A DNA stretch of 64,000 nucleotides from JBCCGG01 sp039029395 (GTDB lineage Bacteria; Pseudomonadota; Alphaproteobacteria; Kiloniellales; JAKSDN01). The position numbers and the translations under genes were made by a program. The stretch spans positions 151,032-215,031 of the forward strand of contig JBCCGG010000004.1 of assembly GCA_039029395.1 (NCBI GenBank). The letters run 5' to 3'. Below, one piece after another: positions 41,084 through 49,228 of the stretch (position 1 is the stretch's first letter; each line of letters begins with the position of its first letter). The notes beneath the pieces were generated by a model. It searched no databases and was not told the DNA's origin. It saw nothing but the letters and a program-made list of their open reading frames with translations.

Positions 41084-44002
41084 ATGCACTCAGATCTCAA
41101 CAAGCGGGGCGCCATACCAGTGACACAGGCTGGCACCAGACGGGTCGACACTTCTCCGCCAATCTCGGACGAGGTCAAGTTCACGACCTGCTACATGTGC
41201 GCCTGCCGCTGCGGCATCAAAGTGCACCTGAAGGACGGCAAGGTACGCTACATCCAGGGCAATCGGGAACATCCGGTCAACCAGGGCGTGCTCTGCGCCA
41301 AGGGCTCGGCCGGCATCATGCAGCACTATTCCCCGGCGCGGCTCACCAAGCCTTTGAAGCGGGTCGGCGAGCGCGGGGCTGGCGAATTCCAGGAAATCGA
41401 GTGGGACGAGGCGCTGTCACTGGCTGCGGACTGGCTCGGCAAAATCCGCAAGGAGGATCCCCGCAAGCTCGCTTTTTTCACCGGACGCGACCAGAGCCAG
41501 GCGCTGACCGGCTGGTGGGCGACCCAGTTCGGCACACCCAACTACGCCGCCCATGGGGGCTTCTGCTCGGTCAACATGGCGGCCGGTGGGCTCTACTCGA
41601 TCGGCGGTTCGTTTTGGGAGTTCGGCGAACCCGATTGGGAGCACACCGAATATTTCATGATGTTCGGCATCGCCGAGGATCACGATAGCAATCCGATCAA
41701 GCTGGGCCTCTCGCGGGTCAAAGCGCGCGGCGCCAAGTTCGTCTCGGTCAACCCGGTCAGGACCGGCTATTCGGCGATCGCCGACGAGTGGCTCGGCATC
41801 ACGCCGGGCAGCGACGGGCTCTTCGTGCTCTCACTGGTGCACGAGCTGCTGAAGGCCGGCAAGGTCGATCTGGACTATCTGGTGCGCTACACCAACGCGC
41901 CTTGGCTGGTGATCCAAAACCCAGGCGAAGCCGACGACGGACTGATCGCCAGGGACGAGGACGGCAACCCGCTCTGTTGGGACGCCAAGGAAGAGACTGC
42001 CAAAAATGCGCTTTTGGCCGAGATCACGCCGGCGCTCAAGGGCCAGGTCACGCTGCCCGACGGCCGCGCGGCCTTGCCGGTGTTTCACGTCCTGGCCGAG
42101 CGCTATTTGGATGGAGCTTACGCGCCGGATGCGGCCGCCCAGCAAACCGGGATCGCGGCGGCGACCATCAGGCGTATTGCCGCCGAGCTGGCCGAGGCCG
42201 CCTTCGAGAAGGAAGTGGTGATCGAGACGCCATGGACCGATTGGGCCGGTCGGCGCCACGAAAGGATGATCGGCCGGCCGGTCTCGATGCATGCCATGCG
42301 CGGCATTTCGGCCCACTCAAACGGCTTCCACACCTGCCGGGCGCTCCATTTGCTGCAGGTGCTCTTGGGCAGCATCGATTGTCCCGGCGGCTTCCGCTAC
42401 AAGCCGCCCTTCCCCAAGCCGATCCCGCCAGCGCCCAAACCTTCGGGCAAGGCCGACCAGGTCAAGCCCGAAAGCCCCATGCCCGGGCCGCCGCTCGGCT
42501 TCCCGATGGAGCCCGCCGACCTTCTGATCGAGCCCGACGGATCGCCCCGCCGCATCGACAAGGGTTTTTCCTGGGACGCGCCGCTTTCGGCCCACGGCAT
42601 GATGCACATGGTGATCCGCAACGCCTGGGCCGGCGACCCCTACAAGATCGACACGCTGTTCATGTACATGGCCAACATGGCCTGGAACTCTTCCATGAAC
42701 ACGGCCGAAACGATCGACATGCTGACCGACAAGGACCCGGAGACCGGCGGCTACAAGATCCCTCACTTCATCTACGCGGACGCCTACTTCTCCGAGACCG
42801 TCCCCTATGCCGACCTGGTGCTGCCGGATACCACCTATCTGGAGCGCTGGGACTGCATCTCTCTGCTCGACCGGCCGATTTGCGATGCCGACGGGGCGGC
42901 GGACTCGATCCGCTACCCAGTGGTCGAACCGGACCGGGACGTGCGCCCCTTCCAAGACGTCATGATCGATCTGGGCGGCCGGCTCGGCCTGCCCGGCCTG
43001 ACCATGGATGACGGCAGCCCCCGTTACCCGGGTGGCTATTCAGACTATTTGGCGAACCACGAGCGCGGGCCCGGCATCGGCTCCCTGGCCGGCTGGCGCG
43101 GCGAGAACGGCGACCGCTTCGGCCGGGGTGAGCCGAACCCCGACCAGCTCTTGAAGTACATCGAGAACCAGAGCTTCTGGCGCCACGAGCTGGACAAGAA
43201 CCAGCGCTACTTCAAGCACGCCAACCGGGACTACCTGGACTTCGCCCACCACATGGGCTTCATCCCGAACGCCGACCCGATCATCCTGCAGCTTTACAGC
43301 GAGCCTCTGCAGAAGTTCCGCTTAGCCGCACAAGGCCACGGGGAGGTGCAGCCGCCCGAGGAGAAGCGCGAGCGCATCGCCGCCACCTTCGACCCTTTGC
43401 CGATCTGGTATCCGCCCTTCGAGGACGATTTCAACGACGAGAGCGATTTTCCGCTCCACGCGATCACCCAGCGGCCCATGGCCATGTACCACTCCTGGGG
43501 CTCTCAAAACGCCTGGCTGCGTCAGATCCATGGATATAACCGGCTCTACCTTCCCCGAGAGCTGGCAGAGAGCTTGGGCGTCGAGGACGACGACTTCGTC
43601 TGGGTGATCAGCCGTCACAGCCGGATCAAGGTGCAAGCGCGCAAGATGGAGGGCGTCAATGGCAAGACGATCTGGACCTGGAACGCGATCGGCAAGCGCT
43701 CGGGCGCCTGGAACCTGGACCGGGACGCGCCGGAATCCGCCAAGGGCTTCCTGCTCAACCATCTGATCGACGAGCTTCTGCCCGAGCAGCCCAATGGTTA
43801 CCGCTACTCCTGCTCCGATCCGGTGACGGGACAAGCAGCCTGGTACGATCTGCGAGTGCGGGTCGAGAAGGCCGATCCCTTCGAGGCGCGCGAGATCGAG
43901 CCCAAGTTCCCGGCGCTGAAAGCCCCGCCGGGCTCTTTCGTGGCGCCCCGCGAGCTGCGCTACGGCGCCAAGTTCAAGGCCAAGACGGGGGACGGCCGAT
44001 GA
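41084..44002 (+). CDS. soeA: Sulfite dehydrogenase molybdopterin subunit (SoeA-like)
   Basis: Large molybdo-enzyme subunit of 972 residues that would oxidise sulfite to sulfate in the cytoplasm. Cysteines C36, C39, C43 and C71 form the [4Fe-4S] site (CYMCACRCG, then GVLCAKGSAG), with no Tat signal, as in SoeA and unlike periplasmic DMSO-reductase relatives. The central molybdopterin domains and the C-terminal dinucleotide-binding domain (around FPLHAITQRPMAMYHSWGS) are intact. The start is ATG 41084 or GTG 41120; the latter has GGGGC ten bases upstream. The stop overlaps soeB (ATGA). The SoeB-SoeC order and the DmsC-type third gene support the SoeABC reading; a polysulfide or thiosulfate reductase relative is the alternative. 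Confidence 0.8.
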   Translation: MHSDLNKRGAIPVTQAGTRRVDTSPPISDEVKFTTCYMCACRCGIKVHLKDGKVRYIQGNREHPVNQGVLCAKGSAGIMQHYSPARLTKPLKRVGERGAGEFQEIEWDEALSLAADWLGKIRKEDPRKLAFFTGRDQSQALTGWWATQFGTPNYAAHGGFCSVNMAAGGLYSIGGSFWEFGEPDWEHTEYFMMFGIAEDHDSNPIKLGLSRVKARGAKFVSVNPVRTGYSAIADEWLGITPGSDGLFVLSLVHELLKAGKVDLDYLVRYTNAPWLVIQNPGEADDGLIARDEDGNPLCWDAKEETAKNALLAEITPALKGQVTLPDGRAALPVFHVLAERYLDGAYAPDAAAQQTGIAAATIRRIAAELAEAAFEKEVVIETPWTDWAGRRHERMIGRPVSMHAMRGISAHSNGFHTCRALHLLQVLLGSIDCPGGFRYKPPFPKPIPPAPKPSGKADQVKPESPMPGPPLGFPMEPADLLIEPDGSPRRIDKGFSWDAPLSAHGMMHMVIRNAWAGDPYKIDTLFMYMANMAWNSSMNTAETIDMLTDKDPETGGYKIPHFIYADAYFSETVPYADLVLPDTTYLERWDCISLLDRPICDADGAADSIRYPVVEPDRDVRPFQDVMIDLGGRLGLPGLTMDDGSPRYPGGYSDYLANHERGPGIGSLAGWRGENGDRFGRGEPNPDQLLKYIENQSFWRHELDKNQRYFKHANRDYLDFAHHMGFIPNADPIILQLYSEPLQKFRLAAQGHGEVQPPEEKRERIAATFDPLPIWYPPFEDDFNDESDFPLHAITQRPMAMYHSWGSQNAWLRQIHGYNRLYLPRELAESLGVEDDDFVWVISRHSRIKVQARKMEGVNGKTIWTWNAIGKRSGAWNLDRDAPESAKGFLLNHLIDELLPEQPNGYRYSCSDPVTGQAAWYDLRVRVEKADPFEAREIEPKFPALKAPPGSFVAPRELRYGAKFKAKTGDGR

Positions 44003-44739
44003 CCAGCCTGCCCAAGGATCCGCCGCCGAAGCGCCTTGGCCTTGTGATCGATCTAGACACTTGCGTCGGCTGCCAGGCCTGCGTGGTCAACTGCAAGGAA
44101 TGGAACACCGGCGGCTATCCGGCGCCGCTGAGCGATGTAAACCCCTACGGCAAGGACACGGTGGGTGCCTGGCTCAACCGGGTCCACGGCTTCGAGGCCG
44201 GCCAGGGCGCGGCCAGCCAGACCGTGCATTTTCCCAAGTCCTGTCTGCATTGTCAGGACGCCGCCTGCGTCACGGTCTGCCCGACCGGCGCCTCCTACAA
44301 GCGCGAAGAGGACGGCATCGTGCTGGTCGACGAGGAGCGCTGCATGGGCTGTGGCCTCTGCGCCTGGGCTTGCCCTTACGGCGCCCGGGAGATGGATCCC
44401 CTGGGCGACGTGATGAAGAAGTGCACGCTCTGCATCGACCGGATCTACAACGAGAACCTGCCCCAGGTGGAGCGCCAGCCGGCCTGCGTCGCGACCTGCC
44501 CGGCGCGCGCCCGGCACTTCGGCGATCTGGCCGATCCGGAGTCCGACGTCGCCAAGCTGGTCGCCGAGCGCGGCGGCATGGACCTTATGCCAGAGCTGGG
44601 CTACCGGCCGACCAACAAGTACCTGCCGCCCCGGCCGCGGCGCCGGGACCCGGCCGACGGCACGCCGCCGCCGGCGCTCGAGCCGGCCCAGCCCGAGGGC
44701 GGATTCCTCGGCTGGCTCGATAACGTGCTCTCTCGTTAG
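43999..44739 (+). CDS. soeB: Sulfite dehydrogenase iron-sulfur subunit (SoeB-like)
   Basis: Ferredoxin-like electron-transfer subunit, 246 residues. Four cysteine clusters bind four [4Fe-4S] centres: CVGCQACVVNCKEWN (C22-C32), CLHCQDAACVTVCPTGA, CMGCGLCAWACPYGAR and CTLCIDR...CVATCPARARHFG. It has no export signal, so it is cytoplasmic with SoeA. It would pass electrons from the molybdenum centre to the membrane anchor. The ATG overlaps the soeA stop. A proline-rich tail (about 205-235) ends the protein. Confidence 0.88.
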   Translation: MTSLPKDPPPKRLGLVIDLDTCVGCQACVVNCKEWNTGGYPAPLSDVNPYGKDTVGAWLNRVHGFEAGQGAASQTVHFPKSCLHCQDAACVTVCPTGASYKREEDGIVLVDEERCMGCGLCAWACPYGAREMDPLGDVMKKCTLCIDRIYNENLPQVERQPACVATCPARARHFGDLADPESDVAKLVAERGGMDLMPELGYRPTNKYLPPRPRRRDPADGTPPPALEPAQPEGGFLGWLDNVLSR

Positions 44740-44749
44740 AGGCTCTCCC

Positions 44750-45697
44750 GTGCATCCCGCCAGCTCCATCATCTTCTTTACGACCAGTGCCGGCGCGGGC
44801 TACGGGCTTCTGTTTCTGATCGGCCTGGCAGCGCCGGTTGGACTGATCCCCGATGGCCGCTGGCTCGGCTTCGTCACCCTCGGCCTGGCGCTGGGTTTGG
44901 CCGTCGCGGGGCTGGTCTCCTCGACCTTTCACCTGGGCCACCCGGAGCGCGCCTGGCGGGCCATGAGCCAGTGGCGTTCCTCGTGGCTATCCCGAGAGGG
45001 GGTCGCCGCCCTCGTCACCTTCGCACCGGCTGGACTCTTCGCCATCGGCTGGGTCTTCCTGGAAGCGACTGGCGGCGTCTGGGGCCTGTTCGGCCTGCTG
45101 GCGGCGGCCGGTGCGGTCGTCACGGTTGGCTGCACGGCGATGATCTATGCCTCGCTCAAGACGATCCGACAGTGGCACAACCCTTTCGTCCTGCCGCTTT
45201 ATCTGGCCTTCGCCCTGATGAGCGGTGCCCTGTGGCTCAACGTCCTGCTGCACTTCTTCGGCGCCCAGGGCCTCTGGAGCGACCTTTTGGCATTGGTCAG
45301 CCCGATCCTCGCCTGGGGCCTCAAGATGGCCTACTGGCGGGACGTCGACGGCGCGACCGGCGCCTCAACGCCGGAAACCGCAACCGGCCTGGGCGCGATC
45401 GGCCAGGTCCGCCTGCTCGAGCCGCCCCACACCGACCAGAACTACCTGATGCGCGAGATGGGTTTCACGATCGCCCGCAAGCATGCCGAGAAGCTGCGCC
45501 GCATCGCGCTGTTTCTGGGTCTTGGGTGCTGCGTCGTCTTGGCCGCGGTGGCGCTCTTCACCAGCGGCGTGATCTCCGGAATCGCGGTCTTCCTGGCGGC
45601 GGTCGCCGGCAGTCTCAGCATCCTCCTGGAACGCTGGCTGTTCTTCGCCGAGGCGACCCACACGGTGATGCTCTACTACGGCGCCCGCTCGGCATAA
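44750..45697 (+). CDS. soeC: DmsC-family membrane anchor of the sulfite dehydrogenase (SoeC-like)
   Basis: Integral membrane subunit of 315 residues with about eight segments, matching the DmsC family. It should anchor SoeAB to the inner face of the membrane and reduce the quinone pool. The HLGHPERAWRAM segment after the second helix is the DmsC signature. The start is GTG at 44750, ten bases after soeB, with GAGG partly in the soeB stop. Its 3' end overlaps the convergent alpha/beta hydrolase gene by 22 bases. Confidence 0.85.
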   Translation: MHPASSIIFFTTSAGAGYGLLFLIGLAAPVGLIPDGRWLGFVTLGLALGLAVAGLVSSTFHLGHPERAWRAMSQWRSSWLSREGVAALVTFAPAGLFAIGWVFLEATGGVWGLFGLLAAAGAVVTVGCTAMIYASLKTIRQWHNPFVLPLYLAFALMSGALWLNVLLHFFGAQGLWSDLLALVSPILAWGLKMAYWRDVDGATGASTPETATGLGAIGQVRLLEPPHTDQNYLMREMGFTIARKHAEKLRRIALFLGLGCCVVLAAVALFTSGVISGIAVFLAAVAGSLSILLERWLFFAEATHTVMLYYGARSA

Positions 45698-46398
45698 GGC
45701 AGTAAGATCGCCGCCAGCTTGTCTGGGTCGGTGACCATGCAGTCGTGGACCGAGTCCAACTCGTGCAAGTCCCATCCAGGGCTCGCGCGGGCCAGATCGA
45801 CGAACTGGTCGAAGTAGGCGAGTTCCGGCGGATGGTGCCTGCAGGCGATGTAGACGGTCTTGGCGACCTCCCCTGCCCGGCTTGAGATCACCGCCTTGTC
45901 GAACACGCTGGCCCAAGGCTGGGGCGTGACGTGTCTCTCGGCCCAGGCCTGCTGCGCCGCGTCGGTGACACCGTAGAACGCGACAGGCGGCGGCGGGAGC
46001 AGATGACCGTCAAATCCTTCTGCCGCTGCGCGCCAGGCTTCGAGCCGCGTCGGATCCTGCAGATCGGCCAGGCTGACTCCGTTCTGGGGCACGATCGCGT
46101 CCAGATAGATCAGCGTCCCGATGCGCTCGGGAATTCGGTTGGCGACGCAGCCGGCAACCAGACCGCCGTAGCTGTGGGCGACCATGACCGTGTTGTCCAA
46201 CTCCTCAAAGCGGTAGAGCGCTAGGATGTCCTCCACGTGGGTCGCCAGCCCAACCTCCGGGCGCGCCAGATGGGCGCGCTCGCCCAGACCGGTCAGGGTC
46301 GGCGCGATGACCCGGTGGCCGGCAGCCTCGATCAGAGGCCGCAGGTAGCGCCAGCACCAACCGCCATGAAAGGCACCGTGAAGCAGCACGAAATCCAT
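45676..46398 (-). CDS. Alpha/beta hydrolase
   Basis: A 240-residue hydrolase of the alpha/beta fold. The oxyanion segment FVLLHGAFHGGWCWRYL begins the protein. The nucleophile elbow is VAHSYGG (Ser), and the catalytic His is in DSVHDCMVTDP. This arrangement matches the plant salicylic-acid-binding/hydroxynitrile lyase-like esterase group common in bacteria. The ATG at 46398 starts right at the first strand; an in-frame extension upstream is the shadow of the LysR gene. It lies 31 bases after the LysR gene on the same strand, so both are probably one transcript. Confidence 0.88.
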   Translation of the reverse strand: MDFVLLHGAFHGGWCWRYLRPLIEAAGHRVIAPTLTGLGERAHLARPEVGLATHVEDILALYRFEELDNTVMVAHSYGGLVAGCVANRIPERIGTLIYLDAIVPQNGVSLADLQDPTRLEAWRAAAEGFDGHLLPPPPVAFYGVTDAAQQAWAERHVTPQPWASVFDKAVISSRAGEVAKTVYIACRHHPPELAYFDQFVDLARASPGWDLHELDSVHDCMVTDPDKLAAILLPYAERAP

Positions 46399-46429
46399 AC
46401 CGCCCAAATGGCGCCTGTCTGACTCTCGG

Positions 46430-47326
46430 TCAAGTCTGATGCCCGGCGAAGAGCGCTTTGTGATCGCGAAACAGGCGCGCCAAGCCGTTTGCCGTGCGCC
46501 GGATCGGGGCCGTGTGCCGGTCGTCGTCGTGGCTGACCAGCCATTGGTCGTGGCGCAGCTCGAGGATCGGCTCGGACGCGCGCGCGAGGCGGCTGTCGCT
46601 ATCGCCGATGAAGCATGGCAAAACGCAAAGTCCGACACCTGCGGTGGCCGCATCCAGGAGCGGCCAGGGCGCATGGCAGCCCAGGCGGGGCGCCTTGCCG
46701 AGGCGCTGCTCAAGCCAAAGGGTCGAGGGTACGACGTTGTCGCCAGTTGCCAAGGCAACCCAGTCGCATTTGGTATAGCGTTCCTCGCCGAGCGCAGTCG
46801 GTTGATCCACCAGAAACTCCGGTGCGCCGTAGACCGCGAAGGCGACGCTGCCAAGGCGCCGGCCGGCCAGGCCACGTTGCTCCGGCCGACGGTTGCGGAT
46901 GCCGAGCTCGGCCTCGCGGCGCACCAAATCCGCCAAGCCGGCACCACTCAGGATCTCGATGTCGGGCGCGCCCTTGACCGCCGTAAGCGCCTTGAGGTGG
47001 CCGGCCAGGAAGCTCGAGGTCCAGGCGCCGGCCGCGATGCGTACGCGCGGCGTGGGCTTGGCGGCGCTGCGCCAACGTTCGATCCCCAACGCGCCTTCTT
47101 CCAGGACCTCGGCGCGGCGCAGCAGCTGCTCGCCATCGGCGGTCAGATCGTAGCCGTCCCGGCGGCGAAGAAACAGCTCGACGCCCAGGGCACGCTCCAA
47201 GACCACCATGCGCCGGCCCAATGTCGGCGCGCTCACGCCAGTCGCCGCCATAGCCGGCGCAAGCCCACCGGCGCGCGCCACCTGGAGAAAGAGTCGAAGA
47301 TCATTCCAATCAATCATTTCATTCAT
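46430..47326 (-). CDS. LysR-family transcriptional regulator
   Basis: A 298-residue regulator. The helix-turn-helix is at about 6-65 with DLRLFLQVARAGGLAPAM and GVSAPTLGRRMVVLERALG. The effector domain of about 90-290 follows. It is divergent from the aldo-keto reductase gene, and an inverted repeat (TCATTTCA...TGAAATGA) covers its own start codon, so control of both genes from the shared 92-base gap is likely. The hydrolase gene follows on the same strand. The effector is unknown. Confidence 0.9.
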   Translation of the reverse strand: MNEMIDWNDLRLFLQVARAGGLAPAMAATGVSAPTLGRRMVVLERALGVELFLRRRDGYDLTADGEQLLRRAEVLEEGALGIERWRSAAKPTPRVRIAAGAWTSSFLAGHLKALTAVKGAPDIEILSGAGLADLVRREAELGIRNRRPEQRGLAGRRLGSVAFAVYGAPEFLVDQPTALGEERYTKCDWVALATGDNVVPSTLWLEQRLGKAPRLGCHAPWPLLDAATAGVGLCVLPCFIGDSDSRLARASEPILELRHDQWLVSHDDDRHTAPIRRTANGLARLFRDHKALFAGHQT

Positions 47327-47333
47327 GAAATGA
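47314..47333. promoter_or_regulatory. Inverted repeat over the LysR start codon
   Basis: TCATTTCA (47314-47321) and its reverse complement TGAAATGA (47326-47333) are separated by four bases and span the start codon (47324-47326) of the LysR gene. A protein bound here would block the LysR gene and lie about 90 bases before the divergent aldo-keto reductase gene. Confidence 0.4.
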
Positions 47334-47418
47334 GTATTACAGGAAACCCTGTTTATTTCTATGTGATTTGAGGGATATCAACTCCATGATTTTTTGATCA
47401 CGAGAATGGAATTCAAAA

Positions 47419-48468
47419 ATGAAACAGTTGAACAAACGATGTCTGGGCCGCTCCGGCCTCGAGGTCAGTGCCATGGGCCTGGGCTGTTGGGCGATCGGCG
47501 GGCCCTTTAGCAGCGGTCCGGGCTGCCGCTATCCGACCGGCGCGCCGCTCGGCTGGGGCGAGGTCGACGACGGGGAATCGGCACGGGCGATCCACTGCGC
47601 CCTGGACCACGGCATCACCCTGTTCGACACCGCCGATGCCTACGGCACGGGCCATAGCGAGCGGGTGCTCGGCCAAGCGCTCAAGGGCCGGCGCGCCGAG
47701 GTGTTGGTCGCCACCAAGTTCGGCAACACCTACGACTCGGCAAAGCGCCAGCTGACCGGCAGCGACGTGACCCCGGCCTATGTTCGCCGCGCCTGCGAGG
47801 CCTCCTTGGCGCGCCTGGGAACCGACTGGATCGATCTTTATCAGCTCCACGTCGGCGACCTGGCCCTCGAAGAGGCGCACGAGGTCGCCGATTGTCTGGA
47901 GGCGCTCTGCGACGATGGTCTGATCCGTTTGTACGGCTGGAGCACCGACGATCCCGAGCGCGCGGCCGCCTTTGCCGGGCGGCCCCGGGCGGCCGCGGTT
48001 CAGCACGACTTAAACCTGTTCCAGGATGCCCCCGCGCTGCTCGAGATCTGCCAGACCCATGACTTTGCCAGTATCAACCGTCAGCCGCTCGCCATGGGTT
48101 TTTTGAGCGGCAAGTTCACCGCTTCAAGCAGCCTGCCGGCGAGCGATATACGTGCCCAGCCGCCGGATTGGCTTACCTACTTCGAACAGGATGGCCGTGC
48201 GGCGCCGGCCTTCTTGGCAAAACTGGAGGCGATCCGCGATGTCTTGACCAGCGATGGGCGAACCTTGGTGCAAGGTGCCCTTGCTTGGATCTGGGCGCGC
48301 GGTCCCCATACTCTGCCGATCCCAGGTTTCCGAACCGAAGCCCAGGTGCGCGAGAATGCCGCGGCCATGGCGTTCGGCCCCCTCACGGCCGGCCAGATGG
48401 AGGAGATCGAGAGTCTGCTGGGCCGCGCCGAAGAGCCACGGCTTTGCAAGGACCGTGGCGCGGCGTAA
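47419..48468 (+). CDS. Aldo/keto reductase
   Basis: NADPH-dependent TIM-barrel reductase of 349 residues. The catalytic tetrad is complete: D70 and Y75 in FDTADAYG, K100 in ATKFG and H144 in YQLHVG. The cofactor segment near the C-terminus (TLPIPGFRTEAQVRENAAAM) is the normal form. The first 20 residues, LGRSGLEVSAMGLGCWAIGG, match the family start. GGAA lies about ten bases upstream of the ATG. It is divergent from the LysR gene and is its probable target. The natural substrate is unknown. Confidence 0.92.
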   Translation: MKQLNKRCLGRSGLEVSAMGLGCWAIGGPFSSGPGCRYPTGAPLGWGEVDDGESARAIHCALDHGITLFDTADAYGTGHSERVLGQALKGRRAEVLVATKFGNTYDSAKRQLTGSDVTPAYVRRACEASLARLGTDWIDLYQLHVGDLALEEAHEVADCLEALCDDGLIRLYGWSTDDPERAAAFAGRPRAAAVQHDLNLFQDAPALLEICQTHDFASINRQPLAMGFLSGKFTASSSLPASDIRAQPPDWLTYFEQDGRAAPAFLAKLEAIRDVLTSDGRTLVQGALAWIWARGPHTLPIPGFRTEAQVRENAAAMAFGPLTAGQMEEIESLLGRAEEPRLCKDRGAA

Positions 48469-48497
48469 GCTTCGGATCACGAATTGATCTGCGAAGC
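48469..48497. other. Stem-loop between the reductase and DUF599 genes
   Basis: GCTTCGGATCA (48469-48479) pairs with TGATC and CGAAGC (48485-48497) with a two-base bulge and a five-base loop, directly after the reductase stop codon. No T run follows, so it is not a standard terminator. It may be a processing or mRNA-stability element, or it may expose the DUF599 ribosome site only when melted. Confidence 0.4.
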
Positions 48498-48505
48498 CGT
48501 GGGCG

Positions 48506-49228
48506 ATGTTGGCACTGGGACTGAACCATTGGGACATCTTTGCGCTCGTCTGGTTTATCCTCTGTTGGGCCGGATTCACGCTCTATGCCGACTACGGCCC
48601 CGCGCGCCACCGCAGCATCACCTATGTGATGAACCGCTACCGCCTGCGCTGGATGAACGTCATGCTGCGGCGCGAGAACCGCATGGTCGACGCGGCGATT
48701 CTCGGCAACCTGCTTAACGGCGCGGCGTTCTTCGCCTCAACGACGATCTTTGTCATCGGCGGCCTCTTGGCCGCGCTCAGCGCCGGCGACGTGGCCAGCG
48801 CGATCCTGACCGAGCTGCCCTTCACGATCGACACCACGCGTACCGCCTGGGAGACCAAGGTGCTGATCTTGGTCGGCATCATGGTGTTCGCCTTTTTCAA
48901 GTTCGCCTGGGCCTTCCGCCTGTTCAACTACAGCTCGGTGGTGATTGGCGCCACCTCTCTGGAGAACGAGGAGGATGAAGATGGACCGGCGATGGCCGAA
49001 CGGGCGGCGGGCATCAACGGCTTGGCGGCGCGCCACTTCAACCGGGGCCTGCGCGCCTACTTCTTCGCCCTGGCGGCGCTCGCCTGGTTTATCCACCCGC
49101 TGCTGTTCATCATTGCCAGCGCCTGGGTCGTCTGCGTGGTCCAGCGCCGGGAATTCCGCTCCCGCTCGCTGAAGATGGTGCGCGAACCCTTGCCTAGAGA
49201 CTCTTCGCCGCCTGACTCAGATTCGTGA
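48506..49228 (+). CDS. DUF599 family membrane protein
   Basis: A 240-residue membrane protein with about four or five helices (near 10-30, 70-92, 113-135, 185-215). Between helices there is a basic segment (RHRSITYVMNRYRLRWMN), an acidic patch (NEEDEDGP) and the ARHFNRGLRAYFFALAALAWF region that is typical for DUF599. The role of the family is unknown. It lies 38 bases after the aldo-keto reductase gene and overlaps the convergent MetE-like gene by 35 bases. Confidence 0.82.
   Translation: MLALGLNHWDIFALVWFILCWAGFTLYADYGPARHRSITYVMNRYRLRWMNVMLRRENRMVDAAILGNLLNGAAFFASTTIFVIGGLLAALSAGDVASAILTELPFTIDTTRTAWETKVLILVGIMVFAFFKFAWAFRLFNYSSVVIGATSLENEEDEDGPAMAERAAGINGLAARHFNRGLRAYFFALAALAWFIHPLLFIIASAWVVCVVQRREFRSRSLKMVREPLPRDSSPPDSDS

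Noticed and set aside
41788..43011. A 407-codon second frame inside soeA
   Set aside because: Rich in Arg, Gly, Ala and His without domains; soeA is continuous and complete.
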